Assembly (NCBI RefSeq): GCF_927798115.1
Contig: NZ_CAKMMG010000002.1
Span: 62,001-126,000, forward strand
Direction of reading: 5' to 3'
DNA length: 64,000 bases
From: Paenibacillus auburnensis
GTDB lineage: Bacteria; Bacillota; Bacilli; Paenibacillales; Paenibacillaceae
In this document: piece after piece, positions 16,524-26,270 of the stretch
Numbering within the stretch: position 1 is the first letter of the stretch
Layout: the number at the start of each line of letters is the position of its first letter
Notes under the pieces: model-generated
What the model saw: only the letters and a program-made list of their open reading frames with translations
Database searches by the model: none
Told to the model about the DNA's origin: nothing
Program-made: the position numbers and the translations under genes

Positions 16524-17489
16524 TCACAATGGTACCGGTTCATATCTCGAAAATGCCGATTCTTCGATTCGCCCAAACTCCCTTAACAGCAATACGTTGT
16601 GAATGGCCCAATTTGCTTTCCACCAGTTTTCAGCTACCGCGAACGCATTCGGGTAATCCGCCCACTGCCACATTATATCCCATACTCCCGCGCCAGTTCT
16701 CGAATGAAGGATGTAATCAAGCTCTTTGTCCACAATCTCTTCGTTCCCTTTGTAAAAAATACTTGCTGCAGACGATATGTACATAGACGGCCTCATCGAA
16801 TAGACCGGCCACTTGGCGGGATCCCTTTCAATCGCATCATTTACCAACTCCTGCAGCTTGGCTGCAAGTACATCGCAATTGTATCTGCCGTTTAACGCTG
16901 CCAACTCTACATCCCGTAGAAAGGTAGCATACCCGCCAAGCTCATGGCTTTCGAGTTGTCCGGACTTCCTGAGCTTATCCATCATTTTATCACCAAGCGC
17001 CAGGGCTTTCGTATACAATCCGGAAGAAGGGTCAGCAAACTTTAAGATAAAACCGGCCAAACTAGCCGTAGCGTGGAAGCCATTGTCGATGTTATTTTGT
17101 TCGCTATAGGTATACCATGGTGCATGGGGAAAATCACTGTTGGATGCTACTGTAAACGGCCAGCCTTGCTCAGAAAATGCTTCACTGTGCTCAAGGTATG
17201 CCAGAATCCCTGTAATTTGAGGATGCTGTGCATCTGTAATCCCGATTTCATGCAGTATGGCAACCGCAATTCCAGTTGTATAAGGTGAAGAATTGGGGTT
17301 CCAATTATCCGCATCTAGAGCATGACCATATCCGTTATCACGGTTGCGATAGGCCTCCAGAGCCTGAAGAACTTGTTCTGCACCCCCATTCTCAAAATGA
17401 TATTGCCATCTTGCCAAATCAAGTGGCCGCGCATTCCGGTACATCCACCATCTGATTTCCTGAACATCTTCAATGGACAGCTTACCCAT
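16524..17489 (-). CDS. Alpha/alpha-toroid (terpene-cyclase-like) protein of unknown function
   Basis: A 321-residue protein. ATG 17489 is chosen because GGGAGG lies 10 bases upstream; a longer in-frame extension lacks a ribosome binding site. It has many Trp, Tyr and Gly residues in repeated helical segments: ALEAYRNRDNGYGHALDADNWNPNSS; SEQGWPFTVASN; GFHATASLAGFILKFADP; SHELGGYATFLRDVEL; and GVWDIMWQWADYPNAF. This pattern suggests an alpha/alpha-barrel of the squalene-cyclase/prenyltransferase type. I see no DxDD or similar catalytic motif and no signal peptide. It follows no obvious operon partner. The fold call is inferred; biochemical function unknown. Confidence 0.72.
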   Translation of the reverse strand: MGKLSIEDVQEIRWWMYRNARPLDLARWQYHFENGGAEQVLQALEAYRNRDNGYGHALDADNWNPNSSPYTTGIAVAILHEIGITDAQHPQITGILAYLEHSEAFSEQGWPFTVASNSDFPHAPWYTYSEQNNIDNGFHATASLAGFILKFADPSSGLYTKALALGDKMMDKLRKSGQLESHELGGYATFLRDVELAALNGRYNCDVLAAKLQELVNDAIERDPAKWPVYSMRPSMYISSAASIFYKGNEEIVDKELDYILHSRTGAGVWDIMWQWADYPNAFAVAENWWKANWAIHNVLLLREFGRIEESAFSRYEPVPL

Positions 17490-17571
17490 TACCGAACAAC
17501 CTCCCTGTACATAAGTTATCCCTATCGTATCAGGAAACCCCATCAACCGTATTGCAAAAAAACGACGCTGC

Positions 17572-18624
17572 TCACTGGCTTTTCTCCCAGCGCTTGACCT
17601 CCTCCCGCACCCGGGGTGCTACTTCAGTTCCGAGAAGCCGGATGGCCTCCATGACATCAGCGTGATCCATCGTGCCATGCGGCACATGCAGAAGGAATCT
17701 CGTAACCCCAACCTGCTTGCGCAAATGAATGATTTTGTCCGCCACAGTCTCCGGGTCACCAACAAATAAGGCTCCTTCAAAGCTGGCTGCCGCGTCATAA
17801 TCTGCACGTGTGTAAGGCGGAAGCCCCTTCTCTACCGCTCTGACATTGGTTCTGGCATACGTCGAAGGAAAAAATTGTTCAATTGCCTTCGGTGTACTCT
17901 CCGCGATAAAGCCATGCGCATGCGCCGCAACCGGCAGCTTCATGCTGTCATAGCCCGACTCTGCTGCTGCTTTTTTATAGAGCTGTACTTGCGAAGCAAA
18001 TTGCAAGGGGCGTACAGGTCCAATCATCGCCAGCGCGAAAGGCAGTCCGAGTGCCCCTGCGCGTACCGCTGACTCAGGACTCCCTGCACTGGCAATCCAT
18101 ACCGGCAGAGGCTGCTGTACCGGACGAGGATAAATCCCCAAGTTATGTATAGCTGGTCTGTGCTGGCCTTCCCAGCTTACCCTCTCCGATGCCTGGAGCT
18201 TCATCAAGAGCTCCAGCTTCTCTTCGAATAAGGTTTCATAGTCTTTCAGATCGCAGCCGAATAACGGAAAGGACTCCGTAAATGAACCGCGGCCGACCAT
18301 AATCTCTGCCCGCCCATTCGACAGACCGTCCAGCGTGGCAAAGTCCTGAAAGACACGGACCGGATCAGCGGAAGACAGAATCATTACGGCACTGGTCAGG
18401 CGTATCCGGCTGGTCAGGGCTGCCGCCGCAGCCATCACAACCGCAGGAGATGAAGCGGCAAAATCCGGCCGGTGATGCTCTCCCACACCGTATACATCCA
18501 GACCTACCTGATCTGCAAGAACAATCTCCTCCACTACTTCACGCAGCCGTTCTGCATGACTCATCGTCTTACCCGTGTGCACATCCGGTGTTGTTTCAAC
18601 AAACGTGCTTATTCCCAATTCCAC
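17572..18624 (-). CDS. LLM-class flavin-dependent oxidoreductase
   Basis: A 350-residue luciferase-like monooxygenase family protein. The start is GTG 18624, 8 bases after GGGGGA. It has the TIM-barrel features of this family: YGVGEHHRPDFAASSPAVVMAAAAALTSRIRLTSAVMILSSADPVRVFQDFATLDGLSNGRAEIMVGRGSF, then PVWIASAGSPESAVRAGALGLP and FVGDPETVADKIIHLRK. It binds reduced FMN or F420 and oxidises an organic substrate that cannot be predicted. It is closest in style to the uncharacterised YddN/YqiG-type group. It lies alone, upstream of the toroid protein gene on the same strand. Confidence 0.9.
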   Translation of the reverse strand: MELGISTFVETTPDVHTGKTMSHAERLREVVEEIVLADQVGLDVYGVGEHHRPDFAASSPAVVMAAAAALTSRIRLTSAVMILSSADPVRVFQDFATLDGLSNGRAEIMVGRGSFTESFPLFGCDLKDYETLFEEKLELLMKLQASERVSWEGQHRPAIHNLGIYPRPVQQPLPVWIASAGSPESAVRAGALGLPFALAMIGPVRPLQFASQVQLYKKAAAESGYDSMKLPVAAHAHGFIAESTPKAIEQFFPSTYARTNVRAVEKGLPPYTRADYDAAASFEGALFVGDPETVADKIIHLRKQVGVTRFLLHVPHGTMDHADVMEAIRLLGTEVAPRVREEVKRWEKSQ

Positions 18625-18732
18625 TGTTCTGTTCCCCCAAGCTGTTATCGTTAAAATCTTTTAATAACATTATTCTATCTTTAAATTACTGAATATTCAA
18701 AATTTAAATTTCAATAGAGTTCGAGGTGAACA

Positions 18733-18781
18733 TAAAAAAGGCAGGCTGGATTGTCACTCGCGTGACTCCCCGGCCTGCTTA
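18733..18781 (-). terminator. Terminator of the iron-binding lipoprotein gene
   Basis: Leftward, GCAGGC...GCCTGC encloses a nested GTCAC/GTGAC hairpin and is followed by TTTTTT, 29 bases after the stop codon. Confidence 0.75.
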
Positions 18782-18809
18782 CTGTAAACTTATTCACCAG
18801 CTTGTCTTC

Positions 18810-19880
18810 TTACTTAGCAAGTAGTTCAGATGCAAGCTTCTCGGCCCCGTCAAAGATGGAATAACTGTATCCCCAGAACTGGTTAAAGTCGATCGGATAA
18901 ATTGTTTTGTTCTTGATCGCATTCAGACTTTGCAGTGACGGATCCGCATAGAAGGCCTTCAGCGTCTCTTCCGGATTAACACCGCCAGTATAAACCGAGA
19001 GCAGGAGGACATCCGGGTTGGTAGCAATCAGCTGTTCCTTGCTGATCTCTCCTGTAACGGTACCAAAGCTGTTTTTGAGTCCAAGCAATCCCAATACATC
19101 GCCTGCAAATGTATCAACATTCCCGCTATAGATCGCAATGGCCCCATTTCCGCCGTCGGAAACATAAGCAAAGGTTTTCTCTCCGCTTGCTGCTGCATTA
19201 TCTTGCAACGTCTGGGCACGCTGTTTCAATTCTTCGATATAAGCGGCTGCGTTCTCCTGTACATCAAAGATTTGACCCAGCTGTTCGATATCCTTGTACA
19301 AGCTGTCGAGTGTAGCTCCCTTAACGCTGGTGTTCTGTACAAACGTCTTGATTCCCAGCTCGTTTAAGCCCTCAACTGTCCCTACGCCCCAATCCGCATC
19401 CGCGTACAGGTCACTGCGTCCCAGAACCAGATCAGGACTTGCACCGACAACGAGCTCCTTACTGGCATACTCTTTGGAAATGACAGGAATCTTCTTGAAC
19501 TCTTCCTGGACGGCCGGATCTCCCGCACCGTAAAGCGCGGCAACGCCTACCATTTTGTCAGTAAGTCCCAGTTTGATTAGCAGCTCGGCAGCTCCCTGAG
19601 TATTGGCCACTACCTTTTCAGGCGCCTTGTCAAAGGTCTGGGACTTAGCCTTCCATTCTGTTCCTTCACCGCCGTTGGTGAAGTTCTCGATGGTGAGCGG
19701 GTATACGGTCTTCGTGCTTGGAGCAGCAGTCTCTTCAGCGGCGGTGTTACTGCTATTAGTTGGTGCAGCTGTACTCGCTGCCGCATTCTCATTCTTCGTG
19801 TTCGACGAACATGCGGCAATCATTACCGCCATAAGTAAAACTACCAGGAGCGGTGCGTATCTTTTGAATTCATGTCTCAT
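18810..19880 (-). CDS. Iron(siderophore/heme)-binding lipoprotein, ABC transporter
   Basis: A 356-residue lipoprotein. ATG 19880 starts a signal peptide (KRYAPLLVVLLMAVMIAACSS) with the lipobox Cys near residue 24, then a low-complexity Ala/Thr/Asn linker. The mature part is a class III (helical-backbone) binding protein: VVANTQGAAELLIKLGLTDKMVGVAA, then LVVGASPDLVLGRSD, and FQFWGYSYSIFD-like C-terminal lobe features. It captures an iron complex, heme or cobalamin outside the membrane. Divergent from the FecCD permease gene, it shares a control region with two Fur boxes, so iron is the likely cargo. The exact ligand is unknown. Confidence 0.9.
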   Translation of the reverse strand: MRHEFKRYAPLLVVLLMAVMIAACSSNTKNENAAASTAAPTNSSNTAAEETAAPSTKTVYPLTIENFTNGGEGTEWKAKSQTFDKAPEKVVANTQGAAELLIKLGLTDKMVGVAALYGAGDPAVQEEFKKIPVISKEYASKELVVGASPDLVLGRSDLYADADWGVGTVEGLNELGIKTFVQNTSVKGATLDSLYKDIEQLGQIFDVQENAAAYIEELKQRAQTLQDNAAASGEKTFAYVSDGGNGAIAIYSGNVDTFAGDVLGLLGLKNSFGTVTGEISKEQLIATNPDVLLLSVYTGGVNPEETLKAFYADPSLQSLNAIKNKTIYPIDFNQFWGYSYSIFDGAEKLASELLAK

Positions 19881-19945
19881 TATCCTTGTCCCCTTTTCTG
19901 TATGTACGTAACTCGTAGAATATAGAAAGCAGATGCATCTGTCAA

Positions 19946-19976
19946 TGATAATAATTCTCATTGACAATGATTCTCA
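19946..19976. promoter_or_regulatory. Two Fur boxes between divergent iron-transport genes
   Basis: TGATAATAATTCTCA (19946-19960) matches the Bacillus Fur core TGATAATNATTATCA at all but one position. TGACAATGATTCTCA (19962-19976) matches with two changes. Spaced 16 bases apart, they overlap the region between the lipoprotein and permease starts, implying iron-dependent repression of both transcripts. Confidence 0.85.
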
Positions 19977-20021
19977 CTATGAGATATATTTTAAATTAAA
20001 ACAAATCAACGAAGGAGTCTT

Positions 20022-21136
20022 ATGAATGCGATGCAAACTGAGATAGCTGTACAATCAGAACCAAAGCAATCTATTATTAACAGCCGCTACGGATTTATGA
20101 CAGTAATAATTACTCTATTCATAATCACAATTCTGTCGGCTGGTGCTGCTGTATCCTTTGGACAGGTGGATATTCCCGTCTCACAATCCTACCGGATTCT
20201 GCTCCACCACATCACAGGCATTCAAATTGGAGATGTTCAGGATCTGACCTCCGGCTCCTTTGTCGATATCATCTGGAAAATCCGTTTTCCCCGGGTATTG
20301 ATGGCGATGTTCATCGGTGCCGGCCTTACCCTGTGCGGAACCATCATGCAGGCTGCTGTACAGAATCCGCTGGCCGATCCATACATACTAGGTATTTCCT
20401 CAGGCGGTTCGCTCGGTGCAACATTCGCCATCCTGATTGGCTTCGGGTCCATGGGGCTGCTGGGCCAAACGGGGGTTGCCTTCTGGGCCTTCGCCGGCGC
20501 AGTCGGTGCTTCACTGCTCGTATTGCTGCTGGCAAACGCCGGAGGCAAAATGACCTCGGTCAAGCTCGTGCTTGCCGGGATGGTCATTAACGCATTATGC
20601 ACCGCCTTTGCCAATTTCATTGTTTATTTTGCCAACAACGCCGAGGGCATTAAGACTGTTACCTTCTGGACCATGGGCAGCCTGGCTGCTTCCAGCTGGG
20701 ACAAGCTGCCGCTGATTGCGATAGCGATCATGCTTGCCGTCTTCTTTTTCCTGCTGCAATTCCGCGTCCTGAACGCAATGCTGCTTGGCGATGAGGCTGC
20801 GGTTACTCTGGGGATTTCACTCGGCGCCTACCGGAAAACCTATATGATCATTACTGCGCTGATTACCGGCATCATGGTGGCCAGCTGCGGAATGATTGGA
20901 TTCGTAGGTCTGATCATCCCCCATCTGGTAAGAGGGCTGGTCGGCTCTGACCACCGGAGACTGCTGCCGGCGTCCATTCTGTTTGGGGCCATCTTCCTGA
21001 TCTGGACGGATGTTATCGCCCGGACCATTGTTCCAAATGTCGAGCTCCCGATCGGGATCATTACCGCCTTGATTGGAGCCCCTATGTTCATGTACATGCT
21101 GGTCAGAAAAGGCTATGCGTTTGGAGGTAAATCCTA

Positions 21137-21137
<1 letters not shown>
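20022..21137 (+). CDS. FecCD/BtuC-family iron ABC transporter permease
   Basis: A 371-residue membrane protein with ATG 20022 after AAGGAG. The soluble N-terminal ~25 residues precede about ten transmembrane helices. The conserved FecCD motifs are FRFPRVLMAMFIGAGLTLCGTIMQAAVQNPLADPYILGISSGGSLGA and, near the C-terminus, GMIGFVGLIIPHLVRGLVGSDHRRLLPASILFGAIFLIWTD. It forms the membrane channel (as a homodimer) of an iron-siderophore, heme or B12 importer. Its stop codon overlaps the ATPase start (TAATG). Together with the divergent lipoprotein it completes the transporter. Fur boxes lie upstream. Confidence 0.94.
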
Positions 21138-21904
<767 letters not shown>

Positions 21905-21930
21905 CACCTGAATGATTATGATGTAAAAGA

Positions 21931-21966
21931 AAAAGAGAGTCTCCTGTTGAAAGGAGGCTCTCTTCT
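21931..21966 (+). terminator. Terminator of the iron-transport operon
   Basis: AAGAGAGTCTCCT pairs with AGGAGGCTCTCTT (one G-T pair) around a 6-base loop, followed by a T-rich stretch. Confidence 0.7.
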
Positions 21967-22011
21967 TTGCTATCGTTAACTGTCCGGAATGGAGGTTTGC
22001 TGCCTGAACAG

Positions 22012-22040
22012 CAAAAAAACGGCATCGCTGCCGTTCTTTC
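22012..22040 (-). terminator. Terminator of tRNA-Lys copy 1
   Basis: AACGGCA/TGCCGTT stem with a TTTTTTT run on the minus strand, directly after the tRNA. Nearly the same hairpin follows the second tRNA-Lys copy at 33305-33331. Confidence 0.8.
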
Positions 22041-22045
22041 TGTGA

Positions 22046-22118
22046 TGGACTCTCAGGGGCTCGAACCCTGGACAAATAGATTAAGAGTCTACTGCTCTAC
22101 CAACTGAGCTAAGAGTCC
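22046..22118 (-). tRNA. tRNA-Lys (anticodon CTT), copy 1
   Basis: A 73-base cloverleaf folds without gaps: 7-bp acceptor stem GGACTCT/AGAGTCC, D-arm GCTC...GAGC, anticodon stem GTAGA/TCTAT with loop CTCTTAA (anticodon CTT), and T-arm CAGGG/CCCTG with TTCGAGC. The discriminator base is A and CCA is not encoded. It is transcribed leftward from a strong promoter at 22167-22195. Copy 2 at 33339-33411 has the same mature sequence. Confidence 0.95.
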
Positions 22119-22166
22119 ATATTATGATGTTGGAATTAATCAATCAACCTCAAAGGGAACTCTTAT

Positions 22167-22195
22167 ATCATACCTCTTTGAGATCCGCCTGTCAA
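22167..22195 (-). promoter_or_regulatory. Promoter of tRNA-Lys copy 1
   Basis: On the minus strand, TTGACA and TATGAT are separated by 17 bases, about 50 bases upstream of the tRNA. This is a near-consensus housekeeping promoter. Confidence 0.88.
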
Positions 22196-22270
22196 TATTT
22201 TTTTAAGCAGATTATAACGTATAATGGAAACAGCAGAACAATCTCACGCTGAAACGGAGGACACGGCCTT

Positions 22271-22636
22271 ATGATTTTAAAACTAAATTGGATTACGCTT
22301 CGGGTACGAGATCTGGAGGCTTCTCTTCATTTTTATCACCGGATCTTGGGACTTCCCATTGAACGCAGATTTGAGAGCAGAGGAAGACAGATTGTGATGT
22401 TAGGGACAGAGGGGCAGCCCAAGATCGAACTGATTCAGGGAACCGAACAGGCACTGAAGCCGGATTGCGGCGTGTCCGTCGGGTTCGAAGTAGCGTCTCT
22501 AGACCGCGCAATCGAAGAATTGAAGGGCCAGGGCATCCCGGTAGCGCGTGGGCCGGTTTCCCCAAATCCCAGCCTTCGGTTCTTCTATGTGCTGGACCCG
22601 GACGGCTTCGAGGTGCAGATCGCAGAGCATAGCTAG
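22271..22636 (+). CDS. Glyoxalase/VOC-superfamily protein
   Basis: A 121-residue protein with ATG 22271 after GGAGGACACGGCCTT. It has two beta-alpha-beta-beta-beta repeats of the VOC fold: NWITLRVRDLEASLHFYHRILGLPIERRFESRGRQIVMLG, then VGFEVASLDRAIEELKGQGIPVARGPVSPNPSLRFFYVLDPDGFEVQIAEHS. The terminal DPDGFEVQIAE supplies the usual metal-binding Glu. The family includes glyoxalase I, dioxygenases and resistance proteins, so the substrate is open. It lies just right of the tRNA-Lys promoter and is transcribed away from it. A TATAAT occurs at 22220-22225. Confidence 0.9.
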   Translation: MILKLNWITLRVRDLEASLHFYHRILGLPIERRFESRGRQIVMLGTEGQPKIELIQGTEQALKPDCGVSVGFEVASLDRAIEELKGQGIPVARGPVSPNPSLRFFYVLDPDGFEVQIAEHS

Positions 22637-22660
22637 ATCAGGCTTCTCCAAGGATATGTG

Positions 22661-22696
22661 ACAAAGACCGCCCTTTACTAGCTGCGGTCTTTGTTT
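22661..22696. terminator. Bidirectional terminator between VOC gene and amino-acid permease
   Basis: ACAAAGACCGC pairs with GCGGTCTTTGT around a 12-base loop, between two convergent genes, with T-rich flanks. Confidence 0.8.
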
Positions 22697-22697
22697 A

Positions 22698-24005
22698 TTA
22701 TTGGTTTTTGCGGGACAGAACATAGTAGACCGGGAGTCCGGCCAGGGTGATCCCTATTCCGATAAGAGAGCGCAGCGGATCACTGACAATCGTGCTGCCC
22801 AGAATATAGAGCCCACCTGCCACTCCGATGATCGGAGTAACCGGGTAGAGCGGTACACGGTAACGTCCCTTCTCAGCCGGCATTTTTTTACGCAAAATGA
22901 ATACACCAAACACACCCATGGTAAAGAAAATCCATAATACAAATACAAGCAAGTCCGTTAATGTGTCAAAGGTTCCCGAGAATATATAGATCACTGCCAG
23001 AACACTCTGAAAAACAAGTGCATTGGCCGGAGTCTGGAACTTGGGATGGATGCTGCGGAGTACACGGGAAAAAGGAATCTGATTCTGCTCCCCCATTGCC
23101 TGAGGCACCCGCGCAGCGGTCATTAAGTAACCGTTCAGCGCACCTAGTACCGACACGATAATTCCTGCCGTAATAAAAGCCCCGCCGCCGCTTCCGAATA
23201 ACGCCTCTGCCGCGTCAGCTCCCGGAGTCTTGGAAGAAACAATCTGATCGTAGGGCAGTACCTTAAAAATCGCAATATTGAACAAGACATATACTGCAAT
23301 AACAAACATAACCCCGATTGAAATGACTTTGGGCAGTGTCTTAACCGGATCTTTGATTTCCCCCGCCATATTGGTCACCCCGATCCAGCCGTCATATGCC
23401 CATAGCGTACCCAGAACCGCCACCCCAAAACCCGTACCCGCTGCTGATGCCCCAATTCCCCCAAAACCGGGAGCCAAATTCGAGAAAAGGCCAACACCGA
23501 TGATACCCGCCACCGGAATCAGCTTGCCAACAGTCGCAACAGTCTGAATGATCCCTCCGAATTTGGTGGCAATGACGTTCATGATGAGGATAAAAGCCAG
23601 AATCGAAACCGCCAGCAGCTTCTGCTGCCAGTCATTTATCGGCAAAAAGTAACCGGAATAGGTAGCAAATGCAATCGCGAGAGCAGCTACTGAAGCAGGA
23701 TAAGAGATTACAGCCTGCACCCACCCCAGCAGATATCCAAACACACCCCCATACAGTTCACCCAAATAGGTGTACAGGCCACCGGACTTGGGAATAGCGG
23801 CAGCGATTTCCGCTACGCTCAGTGCAGAAGCCAGGGTAATGATTCCCCCCACTCCCCAGGCCAAGATACTCATCCATGGTGTACCGGCATTATTCAGGAC
23901 AATACCGGGCTTCAGAAAAATCCCTGACCCGATAATCATCCCTACAACGATGGCTAAAGCTTCAAAGAAGGTTACAGTTTTTTTCAGCGTCTTCGTAGTA
24001 TTCAT
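22698..24005 (-). CDS. APC-superfamily amino-acid permease
   Basis: A 435-residue membrane protein starting at ATG 24005. TFFEALAIVVGMIIGSGIFLKPGIVLNNAG is the classic APC-family first helix with the GSGIF substrate-binding break. About twelve transmembrane segments follow, with the conserved LWAYDGWIGVTNMAGEIKDPVKTLPKVI and MTAARVPQAMGEQNQIP loops. It resembles the LAT-type exchangers of Bacillus (SteT group), so import or exchange of amino acids is likely; specificity is not visible. It stands alone. The upstream 225 bases separate it from the divergent serine-hydrolase operon. Confidence 0.93.
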   Translation of the reverse strand: MNTTKTLKKTVTFFEALAIVVGMIIGSGIFLKPGIVLNNAGTPWMSILAWGVGGIITLASALSVAEIAAAIPKSGGLYTYLGELYGGVFGYLLGWVQAVISYPASVAALAIAFATYSGYFLPINDWQQKLLAVSILAFILIMNVIATKFGGIIQTVATVGKLIPVAGIIGVGLFSNLAPGFGGIGASAAGTGFGVAVLGTLWAYDGWIGVTNMAGEIKDPVKTLPKVISIGVMFVIAVYVLFNIAIFKVLPYDQIVSSKTPGADAAEALFGSGGGAFITAGIIVSVLGALNGYLMTAARVPQAMGEQNQIPFSRVLRSIHPKFQTPANALVFQSVLAVIYIFSGTFDTLTDLLVFVLWIFFTMGVFGVFILRKKMPAEKGRYRVPLYPVTPIIGVAGGLYILGSTIVSDPLRSLIGIGITLAGLPVYYVLSRKNQ

Positions 24006-24128
24006 TGTAATTTTTTTATTCCTTCCTGTTACGATTTGCTTCTTTCACCTCATAGTAACATGAAGTGACAGATTCGAAAGCGAACTAACTCATTTCCAGG
24101 GCAACTTTGGTTATAAACAAACTTACCG

Positions 24129-24157
24129 TTGTAACATCCATTCTTTGGAAATATAAT
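24129..24157 (+). promoter_or_regulatory. Promoter of the serine-hydrolase/ABC operon
   Basis: TTGTAA (24129-24134) and TATAAT (24152-24157) with a 17-base spacer, 75 bases before the first ATG. Confidence 0.8.
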
Positions 24158-24170
24158 GAAGCGTATTCGT

Positions 24171-24184
24171 TGAGAGCGCTTTAA
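24171..24184 (+). promoter_or_regulatory. Candidate cre (CcpA) site
   Basis: TGAGAGCGCTTTAA matches the cre consensus TGWAANCGNTWWCA at 12 of 14 positions. It sits just downstream of the expected transcription start, where CcpA binding would repress. Confidence 0.5.
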
Positions 24185-24231
24185 TAGAGCGACACTCTAA
24201 CCTGCAATTCATTTAAGGAGGCTTACAAGTT

Positions 24232-25425
24232 ATGCTGCAAATTCAAGGCGTTACCGACTGTTCACCGGCAGAGGTAGGGTATGATGCTTCAAGAATCGGC
24301 GTGTTGAACGCCCATTTTGAGAAACTGATCGAGGACAATAAGCTCCAGGCTGCATCCTATTGTGCCTCAAGGTACGGAAAGACATTTATGCACGGAGCTA
24401 TTGGCCCCCTGTCATACCGTGAAGACCGGCCGGAGCCGCTGCTCCCGACAACCGTACATAATATTGCATCGATCACCAAGGCCGTTACCTCTGTCGCAGT
24501 CGCCAAACTAGTTGAGGACGGAATATTCCGGTTTAACACCCCGGTTGGGGATATACTTGAACCTTTTAAGGTAGCGCCTTTTGACAAAATCGATATCTAC
24601 AGCCTTCTGACCCATACCTCGGGGATGTTTCCCGATTGTGCGGAGAGCCTGGTTCCCTATCATAAGTCTTATTGGCAGGTAATCGATGAGTTTTTTGAGA
24701 AATATACGCCTGAGGACGGTGAGCCGGACTGGATCAAAGCTGCCCTGAGCTGCGGCCTAAATAAACAACCCGGTGAGGAATGGCAATACTGCTCATTCGG
24801 CTTTTGCCTACTCGGAGAAGTGATCAAAAAAGTGACCGGTATAACCGCTGAACAATATATAGAAGAGCAAATCCTGAAGCCTCTGGGTATGAAAGATACG
24901 GCTTGGGAACTGACTCCTGAATTGGCCAGAAGGGCCATTATCAGAAACGAGCGGCACGAAAAGCGGTTGAATGATATTGTCGACGGTAAGCAGCCTGAAT
25001 ACTCGCAGGCGGAAAAGTTGTGGGATACCGTATCCCGAACCGGCGGCGGCCTTATCTCAACTCCAGCCGACCTCCTCCGGTTCGCCAACATGCTTTTGGG
25101 GATGGGGACGCTTGAGGGTACCCGTATTATCGGCCGTAAAGCAGTCGAAAAAATCACGACCCGCACCCTGTACGGAATTCCTGATCACTGCTGGGGAGCC
25201 AATGAACGTGACCGCAGCTATGGCATTGGACTGGATATGCGGAGAGGTCCCGCTTACCTCTATTCAGAGACCACTTATTTTCATGAAGGTGCAGGGGCCT
25301 GCTGTATGGTCATAGACCCCACAGAGCAGCTTGCCGCTGTATGGTTTGTGCCATTTACCGGAGATAACTGGTACGCAGAGGGATTATATAATGTAACCAA
25401 CATTATTTGGTCTGGGCTCACTTAA
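24232..25425 (+). CDS. Serine hydrolase of the beta-lactamase (class C / PBP4*) family
   Basis: A 397-residue protein starting at ATG 24232 after AAGGAGG. The nucleophile motif S80-I-T-K83 lies in HNIASITKAVTSVAV, and Y186-C-S188 occupies the YxN position in EWQYCSFGFCLLGEVI. A C-terminal HEGAG takes the place of the KTG/HxG motif. It has no signal peptide, so it probably acts in the cytoplasm on an ester or amide and is unlikely to be a secreted resistance beta-lactamase. It is translationally coupled (TAATG) to a three-gene ABC exporter, which suggests it processes or inactivates the same small molecule. Substrate unknown. Confidence 0.88.
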   Translation: MLQIQGVTDCSPAEVGYDASRIGVLNAHFEKLIEDNKLQAASYCASRYGKTFMHGAIGPLSYREDRPEPLLPTTVHNIASITKAVTSVAVAKLVEDGIFRFNTPVGDILEPFKVAPFDKIDIYSLLTHTSGMFPDCAESLVPYHKSYWQVIDEFFEKYTPEDGEPDWIKAALSCGLNKQPGEEWQYCSFGFCLLGEVIKKVTGITAEQYIEEQILKPLGMKDTAWELTPELARRAIIRNERHEKRLNDIVDGKQPEYSQAEKLWDTVSRTGGGLISTPADLLRFANMLLGMGTLEGTRIIGRKAVEKITTRTLYGIPDHCWGANERDRSYGIGLDMRRGPAYLYSETTYFHEGAGACCMVIDPTEQLAAVWFVPFTGDNWYAEGLYNVTNIIWSGLT

Positions 25426-26243
25426 TGAACAGCTTAAAATACCAATGGCAGATTTGCCGTGCGGTGGCGGGTGTAACTTATAAGGAATGGAGTGCCTACC
25501 GCACTCATTCCATGGTGTCCATTATCGTCGGCCCTGTATATTTTATGGTGCAGTATTTCATCTGGACGGCGGTATATGGAGACCATTCTTTGCTTGGCGG
25601 TATCTCGCTTCCTCAGATGATCCGTTACTTCGGTGCTACTGCGCTGATCGGTTACCTGATTATGGATTTTGCCGATTGGAACTTATCGATGCTTGTGCGC
25701 ACCGGTAAGTTCCTGACCTTTCATTTAAGACCGATTCATCACCGTTCCTTCGCCCTGTTTCAAAAAATCGGACACCGGTCGCTGGGCTTCCTGTTTGAAT
25801 TTCTGCCCTGCCTGTTGATCTTTATTTTTATTTTCGGTGTCGATATGCGGCCGGCGAGCTTTCCCTGGACGATTCTAAGTGTGCTGCTCGCCTTTATGAT
25901 GAACTTTTATGTGAACTACACGATTGGCCTGACTTCCTTTTGGCTTGTCCAATCCAATGGAATACGCAGTGCATTTATGCTGGTGTCGGGCATTTTTTCA
26001 GGTGCGCTAATTCCGCTGGATTTTTTCCCACACTGGCTTCAGGTGACCCAGTTCTTCCTGCCGTTTCAATACATCGCATATATGCCCGCAATGGTATTCA
26101 CCGGACATTATTCGCTTGGAGGCCTTGAGCTTTCCATTCAGCAGGCTGTGGGCATGCAGGCAGTTGCAGTGTTCATTACCTTCGGATTCAACGAGCTTGT
26201 CCGCCGTCTGGCGATGAAGCAGTTTACCGCAGTCGGCTCGTGA
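25425..26243 (+). CDS. ABC-2 family permease (PF06182/DUF990-type), subunit 1
   Basis: A 272-residue membrane protein. ATG 25425 overlaps the hydrolase stop (TAATG). The opening YKEWSAYRTHSMVSIIVGPVYFMVQYFIWTAVY and the GISLPQMIRYF segment resemble the paired DUF990/ABC2 membrane subunits of actinobacterial and Firmicute exporters. Six hydrophobic segments are visible. The sequence pairs with the next gene, a second permease of the same type, and with the ATPase at 27050. Such two-permease systems export drugs, viologens or lipids. Substrate not predictable here. Confidence 0.85.
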   Translation: MNSLKYQWQICRAVAGVTYKEWSAYRTHSMVSIIVGPVYFMVQYFIWTAVYGDHSLLGGISLPQMIRYFGATALIGYLIMDFADWNLSMLVRTGKFLTFHLRPIHHRSFALFQKIGHRSLGFLFEFLPCLLIFIFIFGVDMRPASFPWTILSVLLAFMMNFYVNYTIGLTSFWLVQSNGIRSAFMLVSGIFSGALIPLDFFPHWLQVTQFFLPFQYIAYMPAMVFTGHYSLGGLELSIQQAVGMQAVAVFITFGFNELVRRLAMKQFTAVGS

Positions 26244-26270
26244 TTGCCCCATGAGAGGATAATTCTGTAC

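Noticed and set aside
24006..24231. T-box or other riboswitch ahead of the amino-acid permease
   Set aside because: No T-box core (TGGNACCGCG-type) or other conserved riboswitch element is seen on the minus strand.
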